From the NCBI RefSeq assembly GCF_029227915.1, contig NC_079882.1, positions 7,192,001 through 7,256,000 of the forward strand: 64,000 bases of DNA, written 5' to 3'. Below are positions 35,371 through 47,500 of this stretch, piece by piece (within the stretch, counting starts at the first letter, position 1; the number at the start of each line of letters is the position of its first letter). Origin of the DNA: Hydractinia symbiolongicarpus (taxonomy: Eukaryota; Cnidaria; Hydrozoa; Anthoathecata; Hydractiniidae). The notes below the pieces were generated by a model. It ran no database searches. It saw only the letters and a program-made list of their open reading frames with translations, and was not told the DNA's origin. Both the position numbers and the translations under genes were made by a program.

Positions 35371-38300
35371 TTATACAAATGTATCGTACATGGCTGTCTT
35401 GAACTTTTTAGCTTCTCTTTCTTTTTCAACAGTTACAGAAAGCGGGGCTATAATATTGTCTTGTTTCTCTGTATACAAACTCTCATGTTCGAAGTTTATT
35501 GGATACGATTGTAAATTCGTGGCATGCATTAAATATGGTGGCGTGGTTGTGTAATAATTTGAACTCGACGGCGTGTGATACGAAGGCTGAAAAATATTGT
35601 TAAATCCACCATTTCGTCGAAATTGTTGAAACGCTAAGAAATCTAAATAATCTGCATATTTACATTCGTCACAATCACAATCGTTCTCATATGAGTTCAA
35701 ACCATATATTTCATAAGATGGACTTGGTGCCGATCTGATCGTTACCGGCGTGTTTGGCGTACTCTTTGCACGTGGTTTTGCTACTACGCTAGAACTGCCG
35801 TCATTTATGGATGTTAAACTTCGAACACTTGGAAGATGTTCACTACTGGAGTATTCAACTCGATGTTGTAAACGTACATGGTGATCATACGGTATATATT
35901 TTTGGTTAAAAGAGTCAATGTCATTTGAACTTTTCGATGAACATATTTGATTAAAGCCAGTGTGTTCGAAAGAATTTACTTGTTCATTGTCTGTTCTTGT
36001 CGTATTAAGTTGATCAGGAATCGACTGTGCACTTGAATACTCACTGGGTAGAGCTTTTTGTTTTGACTTTTGCATGATTCGTTCGGCGGAGTATGACCTA
36101 GACCTTCGAAATATTTTCTTTAAAAAACTGTTTTGTTTAGAAGGTCTGGACCCTAATTTTTCTAACATTTGTTTCTCTCTCTTCTGCAATTCATCTGCTG
36201 AACTGTTCTGTATTTTATGTAAAGACGAATCACTCACCGCTCTTGAAATGGAATTATTCGATTCAGATACTTGAAGTTGCTTTAGCTTTCCAAAAACATG
36301 AGCGGTTAATTCATCAAAAGCGGCATTGTTCTTTTCTTTCTCCGTCTTTGCGTATAAGAATTCTGACGATGCATCTTTATAATGTTTTGAACTTAAAAAT
36401 CTCGGTTTTAACTGTGCTTTAACTTTCTTTAATCCTGATAAAATGCTTTTGCTTCTTTTTCGATTTTCACAGGAAGACTGACCATGAAAATTAGGAAGCT
36501 TACTCTCCTTTAAATTACTAACTTGCTTTTCCTCCATCATTTTTGCATTTTGTATCAACTGATTTACTATTTGAGTCTCTTTTGTATTAATAGAAATTTC
36601 AGTTTTCATTGTATTAACGTCTTCGTAGTTATCCTCCGATATCTCTTCGTTTTGTTCCTCCGCACTTTCTTCATCGGTTTCCGGTTGTTTAGTTGTTTCG
36701 GTTGCAGATGTTGTGTAATTCACTGACGTACATTCACTGAGAGATGATATAATGGATGATATTGATGGATTTCTTGATAAAATTGTGACGTTTGTTAAAG
36801 AACTTTTATCGGTAATCACTGAAAATCTATTAAAATCGTGATCCTGTTTCTCATTGTTTTTATTTCGTCGTTTCACAAAATTCGGTGCCAAAATTGTCTC
36901 GCTTTCATAGTATCCTTTCTCGGACAATTCGCCAGCATCCGTTTCCTTAAACGACGAATCGCCGTCAAGATCTTCAGGGTTTTCATCAGCTAGGAAAAGA
37001 CGGATTCGGATCATTTGGTCTCTATTGATATTTCTTGCACGTGGCGATTCTAATTTGGGAGGGGAAGGTGATTTATCATTTCTTATCGTTCCCGATCTAG
37101 ATTGGTCAGTTCTAGACAAAGATACACCAGAATCGGTCCATGAGCAACGTTTCTGTAAGTCGTCTTCTAAAGCATATAGAAGCTTACCATCGTCCGTGTT
37201 TTTGTAATCATAATTATTAGCTGTGTTTTTTGGTTCTTTATTTCTCACTTTTCGAACGAATTTAGGAGACGAGTCAAAATCATCAGTTTCGGATGTCGAC
37301 GTTAATTTAGAGTGACGCCTGTTGTCTAGCTCTCCTTTTGTCCTTCGTTTTCTGCTATTTGTTTTTTCGGCGTTATCACGTAATGTAAACAAACTCTCCG
37401 ACACGTCTGATAAATAACCACCCTCCGTCGCAGTGCCACTGACTTCAGATAAAACATCACTTGTGTCGCTATCACAAATCACATCAGCGTATTCTTGCAC
37501 ATTAAAAAACCATTTTCTTCGTACGGGACAATCCGTCTAAACAAAGAAATAATCATGTTTGTGGACGAACTTATAAATAAAATAAATGAGCCTTAGGGAA
37601 GATTCGGTTTTTTTCGTGTGTACGTGGTCTCACGTAGCTCTTTATAAAGAACGCCTTTAAGCAAAATATCATATTAACAGATAAGAGGAGATAAGACCAG
37701 GCCGGAAGTTGATAGTTACTGCTATCCTTATTCCCAAAATTTTATTTATATACCCGTTGCCATCCTAGAAAAAGGAGTAATTGAAATTAGAATTGATGCT
37801 TGATTCAAACTCATTCCCTGTGCTCTTTTCGAAAAAGAAAGCTTCCGTGCAAAATTTTTAAACATCTAGGAATTATAAATGAAATTGTTGAATTACAATA
37901 TTGTTTTCTGGTTCAGCAGGGATCTTGTTTTCTTAAGAATTCAAACAACTTTTATTTTCGTATGCCAAGTAAGCAAACCAGCTGGTTAATCCATCAAAAG
38001 TAAAGAAAAAATTAATTAAAAGAAATTTGTGAAAATTTCATGTTAAATATTTTTTCAGTTAAATACATAATCAGTGAAAAAACAAAACATACTACTATCC
38101 AATTGAGTTCAAATCTAAAAACAACTTCACCAACAGGCTAATTCTCCTGAGGCTTGTTTCTTTGTGTGGACAGAAACTTAATTCAAGTAGAGCAGTTTTA
38201 AAAACGCCCACGTCATAGTCATAGAAAAATATCTATGCTGGATACCTTTTAAGACTGAGAAATAAGAACAAAATAAATGGCAAGACTGAAATTTTACTGA

Positions 38301-40053
38301 TATATTTTTCTGTTCTGATGAAAATAAATTTAAAAGCATGGGAAATATGCATCTTTTAAAGCAGACATATAATCCTGCAATACTAATCGTTCTCGTGTAT
38401 TAACAAATTTTTTATTTCAGTTTCCCGAAAAATGACTCAACTTTTACTTCGGAACAAAAATCAAATAGACCTATCAGGTTTTAAAAATTGCAGTTTTAGG
38501 AAAGCCTTATCGGTAAAAAGTGATTTTTTTCCAGTGACGATTTTTTTGTACCGACCATCTATTTTTATAGTCTTTATTTTTGCTGACTAAGTTTTTTGTT
38601 AATTTTTACCTTCCTTTTCTTTTAGAGCATAAAGAAATAAAATTATTAGAACGTTGAACGTTGCTAAAAAAGTGACTAAATTTTGTGGAAGTAACACCAA
38701 TTGAAAATTTCTAACGACTTTTATGTCGACTTTTTTTACTGACAAAGTTCTTTCTACAAAACAAACAAACTTACCATGGGTTTTTCTTCTGTTTGAATCT
38801 TCCTAGTTTTGTTTTCATGTAACACACGCATCAGGGCTTCTTGTTTGGTCACCAAATGGTTTCTATAACGACAAGACATTCTAAAGTAGACCATAAAACT
38901 AACAAGGTAAGCAATTTCTGAAATAAACATCAAATTCTTTAACTAAGCAATTTCAGCACACTTCCTAGACAATAACATGATAGCCAATCATCATACTTCA
39001 GACTGGAGATGAGTTCACTAATGTCCTATAGCTTACTTCTTTTTTTATAAAACCAAAGTTTCAGTAAAACAGTCTAAAAGAAACCTAACCATTCTTCACA
39101 CATATGACTCTCTGGCTAACTCTGATGTTATCAAAACTTCGATATTTTATGAAGCATAATAATATAACTTACTGCACTAACTGAGAGAAGCAATTAATCA
39201 CAAACACATCAAAATATGAAAAATGTCAAACAATGTCAACAAATTAAAAAAAGAAAGATTAATATATAATAAAAAAGGATATAGACGATAATTAACTTTT
39301 ATATATAAAAATAATCACTTTAAGCTAACGAGTAAACGTTATTGTCACAGGCAGATATCATTAATAACATATGACTAATTGAGAATGCCTGACGAAGTAT
39401 TATGTTGCCTAGAAGAAAGCAATAAAACAAATTTCAAAACTTCAGAATCACCACTTAGGCCAGAAATATCTAAACTTGTAACTTACAAAAATGAAGAAAA
39501 TTTGTAGTATAAAAATTGTACCTTCTAAAAAAGAGTAATAAAAAACTATCCATGTTTAGCCAGATGGTACATACATTCTTTAAATGTTACGAATTTTATC
39601 ATTGTAACAGCCCGATAAATCGTTTTAATCCAAAATAAACATCTCGCCTCACACGGTTTTAAATTTTCAAAAGAAACATTTGTTTTTGTTAAGTGTTCCT
39701 ATCTACCCAGCGACCTGGCGCGACTTTTTTAACTTTAAAGTGGTCTGTTTGTACAACACAGTTTTCGGTTGGTGGCTGGGGTAGGATTAACTTGAATTTT
39801 TCCTTCAGCTTATTTATAATTAGTATTGGAGAATAATGACGATAGACAAAACTAAAGTTTTGAATGAACAAGCAAAAAAATATAAGTTGACATGATGGGT
39901 CCTCCATAGCAACCAGCACGCAGTGGTAGTAACCATAACCAGTGCATAACAACGACGTCAACAAAGGAGACGTTGTTGCAATTCTGTCGGTAAAAATAAA
40001 ACCTACCTGTCACAAAAGAGTGCAAATGTAGTCACCTCCATATCCTGCAACAT
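35371..40053 (-). CDS. Unrecognised 766 aa disordered protein with PDZ-ligand-like C-terminus
   Basis: Three exons in coding order: 40007-40053, 38775-38862 and 35371-37536, with matching phases. The start is ATG at 40053 (in-frame stop upstream) or the in-frame ATG at 40041. I do not recognise the family. The N-terminus (MLQDMEVTTFALFCDRNHLV) followed by RRKWFFNVQEYADV looks like a short folded or binding segment. The rest is rich in Ser, Asp, Glu and Lys with low complexity, so it is probably disordered. Near the end lies a small cysteine cluster (ENDCDCDECKYADY), then an aromatic Tyr/Pro-rich stretch. The last four residues, DTFV, fit a class I PDZ ligand. This suggests a scaffold or cortical adaptor, which is inference only. 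The 2.2 kb open last exon and splice-phase agreement make it a real gene. Confidence 0.82.
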
Positions 40054-43000
40054 CGAGCTGATAAATGTTTAAACCGTTGTACGAATGTATGAACAACAAA
40101 AACACAATCAACAATCTCTAACTTATTATAAAATAATTGTCAAGCGCTAGTCAAACTACTTCATGGAATTGAAAGAACCATTTAACTCAACACAAAACAA
40201 GAATTAACACAATAGGTAACTTTGGATAAGGGAATTGAAGTGAAAGTTGTCATACACAAGAATCAAACCAATGATGCTCTACGTTGACAAAAGTCGCGCA
40301 GCACGTAATCTTCTCATATCTCCTTAACATTATGGATATTTCGAAAGAGATTTTTTCTCTATTGCCTTCAAGCACTATAGAGCTATTCGTTCCTGAGGAT
40401 ATCAGTTAACTGCCTCAACAATGTTATGTGCGTCATAAAACTCCTATGTGGGAAAAACTTAATTGTAACGGGTTTGAAGAAAAAGGTTAGCTATTGAAGA
40501 AATTTCATCGCTCTGATGTACGTAAGATCGTTAGCTGATTTTAGATGGATTATAAATGCTTGGATAGAGAGAGGAAAAGATAAAAATAAATAAATTTGCG
40601 ATAGCATCTTATCTATCAAGCATTTAAACTAACAAGTTAATAGATGCATGTTATTACTTTTAGTGAGACAACTTTGATTTCATGTCTTTTTATCCCCTAT
40701 CTGAATGTAATTCTTTGACAACCTAGAATCCAGGTTGGTCGAAAATACAGTCGGAATAATTACCTGAGGCTTAATTTTAAATTGTTTGTTTAAAGAGATT
40801 TGAATTTTAGTTAGTAGTGGAACAACTTATGTTACAGTTATTTTCTTCTTAAAAAAACTTCTCAGTAACACTAGAATATTTATTGTGACAAGTTTCTCCA
40901 TTGTATTAGAAAAAAAAACTCACAGGAAACTCAAGAAATTCAGCTCAAAAACGAGTAGGTTGTCTTTGATTCAATTTCGTTCCCAAGGCGTTATTCACTA
41001 TGTGATGCTGTGAATAAAACAACCCGAGACTGAGGTTGGTTTTGACGCAAACTTGTTAAAATCTTACGAAAGAAATTAGCACGCCAAAAAATAAATTAGA
41101 TTTTTTGGTTATATTGACAGAAACTCGCGGCACTTCAAAGTTTTTCAAGATTTTGCTTTTTATGGAATTTAGTGTAAAGAAATCCTCAAGAATATATTTA
41201 AAAATCAAATTACAATTGCTCTTCAGAGTGGTGTCTGTTGCGTACTTGACTCTCCATAATACAACCTAAATACTATTCATAGAAAACGATTGAATAAACG
41301 CCCTCTGCCAAATAAACGCCCCTTTCAGATAAAACCTCGTCCGTCGAAAACAAGGCGTGTTTAAAGGGAGCTCATTCGTTTGTTTTTAAAATATAAGTTT
41401 TTCTTTTGCTGGCATACAAAAAATACGTCTTACTTGAATATACATTTTTTGGTTTGATTTAAATTTAAAAGTCCCGCCAAAGTCTCCGTTAAACAAGCAC
41501 CCTTAGCGATCTTATTCTGTCATTTGTGTTAGTTATTAAAAAATGGAAATCGTTCACGTTGAGTAATCTATTGAAACATGATGATCAAATCAAAAGAAAA
41601 TCAACCGTTATCAAAAAATACAAAAAGCCACCTTAAAAGTGCGAGAACAAAAGCAAGCAGAATAAAAAACTTTTCACTGCGAATTTGGGTAACAATTGCA
41701 CTAATAAATTCCACACAAATGCCAGAAAAATGATATTTCGCACTAATAATAAGTTTTGTACTACGTAAAAAAAATTATTCAAAAGAGTCTTTTTACCTGG
41801 CCAGGTATTTTTAATTTTATTTTGTCAGATAAAGACAGATTTCCACGAACAAAACAAAGAGCTACGACAAAATATTTTCCATTCTGCATTTTGATATTGG
41901 TTTGTAACTAAATTTCCCGCTAAAAGACTATGCTAAACCAATCAGAGCGTTAAAAATGCAACGGATCTTTTGTTTGCTTCGTTTGTCCAATATAAAAATG
42001 ACTTACGTGTTCACGTGGGTTGACCGATATGTTAATTACCATGAAATATACACATCTCGTTTTTAATCAAAACCTTTCACAGACACTTTTCTTTATAAAA
42101 GACAGTTTATTTTAGACATATAAAAGTTTAAATATGCAACATCTTTTCGTATTTTCACAAGGTATTCAAAAGTGTTATCGAAAAGAAAGATATTTATTAG
42201 CGGTGTTTTTTAGTGTAGTGTTGTGAACGAGGGTGTTTATAGTAAGCTTTTGTTAAAAACCATTTCACAAGTACACGTTTTTTCATTAATGATAATTGCA
42301 AGTTTTTAGATGTAAACTAGAAATATAGAATACACAGAGGAAATAAGTCATAGCCTGAAATTGCATTTTATAAAAATGAAATTTAATGGAGACAGATTTT
42401 TTACAGATTTTTTTTCATAACATTGTTCTTCTGGAATCAATTCTAAATTGGAATTTAAAATAAGATTATGCTTTCCATTTCACATCAATCATTTTCTTTT
42501 TTTTTCTAAGAATAGGTTTCTGAGAGGAAAAAAGGCTGTAAATTGCGAAAAAATTAAAAGTTTAAAACAATTTGAAGATGGGAACTTTTGAAACGCCATT
42601 TCTAAATTTTTACTAAAAAAAATTCATTGAGAAATAAAAGTGTTGCAAACCACTAAAATGACCAAATAAAACATAATTGTCCATCTTGGTAAAAAGTTGA
42701 AAAAAATAATATTTAGAGACTTGTGAAAATGCTCAATTTCCAAGTTTATACAGAAAAACCTAATTCAAAATACCTCCAGCCCTACATGAATTAAAAAGCA
42801 TGAATTATTTTTGTTCAGTACAATTTTACTGGCATTTACCAATTGCTGAATTGCAATATTGACAAATGAGCTTTACACAATCCTAAGAGTTCGGCTTGAT
42901 GAAAGCAATTTGATTAAATTTGATAAAATTTGATAAAAAACAGTGTAATTAGCTATCTTTGACCGCTAGTGTTTCTATCACGTAAAGAATACTGGTCACT

Positions 43001-44587
43001 GGTCACGTAAAAAATACCATTGTTCTATAAGATAGCGTACTGCATCGGTAACAAACTCGCCAAAAACGTAGGGCAAATATTTTAGTTACTTTTTAACGAC
43101 TAAATTTTACCAACTTATTCAATTTTTGCCGACTAATTTTTTATTGAGTTTATCACACATTAAAATACACTCAAAAGATTTTACAAATTCTCCTATCATA
43201 ATTTAACTGGAAATGTAAACTGAAAACATCCAACCTTTGTATTCTCTAACTTTTAAGACATTTCGGGTCTTAATGTACTAAAAAAGCAAAAGGAATTATG
43301 GAAGATTTCCTAGAATGAAAATCATTAACGTAGATCAGTACTTCTCTTCTCAGCTTCAGCTATTCAATGTCTCTATGTACACGTTGTCAAAATCCGAAGC
43401 AGATTTTAAAACACGAAGAAAAGAACTCATCAAGAAAAGAACTTTCTACATGTGTGTTTATTTTTTGTCATAAAAGAAAACGCATCATTATACAAACAAA
43501 ATAAAAACAAACAAACAAACAAATAAATAAAAACTAACATGATTTTAACAAACCCTCTGATAAATTTCATTATGTAATTCCATAAAATAAACAGTGAAAA
43601 GAATGCCATCTTCAGATGTCTGGCGACACACACGCACATACACACATAAACCCCTCTTCAGTATGAATCACGAGCTCTATTTTTCGTCACGTCATCAAAA
43701 CATTCGCTGTTTATTTTTCATCAAAAGTATCTATCTTTATCTTGTTTTAACATTATGAAAGTAGGTAGCCCTTAATAAGTTCTAAGTTTAATCTCATATA
43801 TGACTCGATAAACATTACAAAGAGAAGAGGGCTTATTGCGAGGATTCTCCAGCTCATGTAGCCTGGTTTTTATATTCACTACCCTGGTTTCCATGAAAAG
43901 AACACTTTTTAAAACATATGATTCTAAAAATTCAGATAATTTTCTACTCCATATGTTTGACTTAAAAAAATAGTTTTTAAAAGACTTAAAGTTACTTCGT
44001 GTAACAAAAAACACAAAATTTACTTTCAAACACAATAAAAAAATTAACTTTAAATTACCTGATGAACTCAACTACTGAAAACATTCGGACATTTGAAATC
44101 AAAACAGGAGCCTTCAATACAAATTCGACATGCCAATGTTTTTTAGCTAATTAGAAAATTAACTTTATGAAGGATAAACAGAGTTTAATCTTTTATACCT
44201 ATGTACATATAAAGCTGGAAATAACGAAACACATAATTACGAAAACACAACTATATTAGATATTCAAAAAGTCGAGGTAAACCAAAGCCATAAGGAATCG
44301 TTTATTATGCATATAAAAAGGAAACATCAAAGTAACAGCTAATTCATTATACTGTTTCATAATCTTTATATAAACAACACTCAATTTAAAATTTTTACGT
44401 CATTCACCATCGCAGCCAAGCCAAGGTCATCATTCATGACATTCAATAATTAACAACTCTTTCACTAGATTTTTTCAAATTTATAAAAATCTATTTAAAT
44501 TTTCAGGCGGTTTTCTTTTTACAATACAGCCGGATCATCTTTTAGGTAATAATTTACTGCAAAATGGTCGTTGGGTTTCTTTTTAAT
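40054..44587. other. Intergenic region without a recognised gene
   Basis: About 4.5 kb of AT-rich DNA between two minus-strand genes. Notable points are a 'TAAACGCCCC'-type repeat near 41295-41370 and a CCAATCAG box (41938-41945) shortly after TTTCCCGC (41913-41920). Short frames such as 43430-43645 and 43772-44071 show no family features. The right end should contain the VPS28 3' UTR. Confidence 0.5.
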
Positions 44588-47500
44588 TTATGAATGTTGT
44601 AACAGTCTATTAAAAGCGTTATATCCTTGCTCGATTTCAAATGTCATTTGTCTCGCTTGCTCGTCACTTAATTCATCGTGAGCTCTCATTTCGCCGAATA
44701 TTTTTAACCTAAAAAACAAGTGAATCAAACGTTAAGCAAAAGAAACCTGACACCATGAAGGATTATCTGTTATTTCCTCCAACTTTTTCACGTAAAGGCG
44801 CCCTACACAAAATATATCCACATATTATTGGAAAAAAACATAAAGTTATAATACTCATCACGAGAGAGGATTACATTCACAGCTTAAGGATTTAATGAAC
44901 GAAAACACGAGAAAAATATATCAAGCTTTAGCAAGGAAAATGTTCTATACAAATCCTAAATTGTGGATTACTCTCTCAAACGTCGGTCGTATTATTTTGA
45001 CTTGTCAAGAAGTGTTTGAAACACCGAAACAAAAGTTTATCGTTGATTCTGCATGTCAAACGTAATCAACAAAAATCAACATGTTAATATGCCATGCATA
45101 AAAAGGACACTCATTTCCGTGTTGTGTACAAAATGACTTCAGCATTAAACTGACGTCTCGCTTCCTTCTCTGCATCTTTAGCACAACATAAAGCTCTCCT
45201 CCATCATGGTTTTTTTGGTAAAAAAAACACAAACATACCATTTCTCAATTGACACTTTTCCTTCAAAGTCTTCTGAAACAACACTAAATCTGTCCATGGT
45301 TAGTTTCAAGTCCAATAGCACTGGCTGAATTTCATCCTTCGCTCGAATTTGTAACCTCAGATTGTCCATAATAGTGATAAATAGCTAAAAACAAGCAAAT
45401 AAGTGCAAAAACAAAAAAACACGAAAAAACCGACATGTGGGAAAAGAAAAAATTGTTTTTTTAAGTCGCCATCTTTAGTCAAGTACACTTTCTTTCACCT
45501 AAGCAAGAATCGTCGACTTAAATAATACAAATATATATAACTAGGGATGTAACTGAGAAATTAAGTCGTCATCAAAGTAGGTGTACCTTGTCAAGAAGAA
45601 CAAATGGCTGACATTACGTGGCGAAATTTGCACTTAAGGAATAATCCAAAGTTCTTAATATAAATAATAAGCCAATACACCTTTTTTCTTAAAAAAATGT
45701 GTATACAGTAGTTCTTAAATTTGTAATTATCGATTGAAATAAACGTAAAACGAGTATCGAGCGCCAAACATGTTTCAAGCATATTACAGTGACTGTGAAA
45801 GAATAAATGTGGTACATCAATTTTTGACATTCTTATCAGACCCTTTGTTAAGTGGGAAAATTAACCATAGGACTGCCAAGTAGAAAGGTCGATGCACTTA
45901 CAACCGACTCTCAATATTTAATATTGCTCCTTAGTTGGTTCAAGTTAGTTTCTACAAAAGTATTTTAAAATAAACATACATACATACATACCGAAACTAT
46001 ATCTGCGATAGATTTGCTCGTATTGCCTTTATCATCTTTGATAGTTATTGGTTTATCTTCTCTGATTCTTTCTAATGCAGCTGGGCAATCAAGCTAAATA
46101 GGTAAAAGTTCTTACTAACCGAATGGACAGTAAATAATATAGGTGTACAAGAAGACAAAGCTGTGTATTGACTCACTCTGTATTTCTTGGTGAATACTTC
46201 AACTGTTGGGAAATCAGCGCTTTGTACTTGTTTAAACGCTGCCTAAGACAGTAAAGGCGATTAATCAAAATACTTTAACCTTTCTGAAATCTTTACTTAG
46301 TTATTTTGTCCTTAAAGAGCAGACAAAATGAATAAAAAAACCTTGCCAAAATACGTAAATTATGTTGTTTTATTTAAATATAGGTGCAGTATTAAAAATC
46401 TCATGACAAAATATTTATATTTTTGAGGATGGTTTAACTTTAGTTAGGCATTAGTGAAATCTGCTTACCTTGTATTGTACTAGTAATTTATTGCATGCTG
46501 AATTGTACCTATAGAACGAAAAGTGATAGAAGCATAAGTGTGGAAGTATTAACGCACAGCTATTGTTTAAAAAACAAGAATACTTACTCTTTCGGAGTGA
46601 CTGCATCCCGAATGTAAGCTTTTTCTAAACTCTGCAATGTATTTATAACGGCAAACAAATCAGCCATATTATCAAATCTAAATGCGTAAATACAAAACTA
46701 GTGAAATTTTCAGCTTTTTTTCCTTATTGGTGAAAAAAGCTTGTTAAAATGCCCAAATTCTGACTTAGTGACTAATATTTTTTTCCTGTACAAAATTTTT
46801 CTCGACTATTCTTTACCCACTGAATAATCAGCTAAATATTTTTGACAACCAAATAAAAATTGTTTATAACAATAAACTCCAGTATAAACAAAACATTGAA
46901 ATTACATACTTTTCTCTTTCTCTTGCATTGGTGTAAAGTTTGACTTCCTAAAAAAATAAATATATTTGATTATAGGGTGTGACCAAAGAAACCAGGAATG
47001 CCACTCCCTAATATCTAAATTTATGTTATGCAGACTGAATGGTATTGAATGGTATCTTTCAAAACGAAGTTAGAAAACTATTAGGCGCAACATGATTCCA
47101 TTTGTCAAATTCAATTTTTCGAATTCGAATTTTGCATTAAAATGTAATAAGGATACACAAACCATTTTCTTGAACTTGAAGGATACACGACCAATTTGTT
47201 AAATTAAAAAAATTTGTTTGGATGCTGTATCATCCGGTTTATGCAGACTTGAAAGTGGAATTATTCAACACACAGGTTTTTTCTAATTTTTTTTAAAATT
47301 ATAACAGATGTTTTATTTATTTCAAGAAATAAGTGACAAGCGTTGTTTTATTTGCAGAAAGAAAAAAAAAAGCTGTTGCCAATTTGGGCAAGTTGGTTCT
47401 CGGGTTTAGAGCAGAGCATTCTTCTTGAGCCTTTCACTCTCAACTGCACAGGAAATACTGACAGATATCAAAACAACAAGGTAGGTATTCACATGAGCCC

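Noticed and set aside
35366-37207. Plus-strand frames opposite the 766 aa gene
   Set aside because: They are shadows of the long minus-strand exon, which has phase-consistent splicing to two more exons.
39689-39964. 91-codon minus-strand frame ending VAPGRWVDRNT
   Set aside because: It lies in intron 1 of the 766 aa gene and I found no splice model or family match; the partial likeness to the LicD C-terminus (EWVDRTK) is too short to use.
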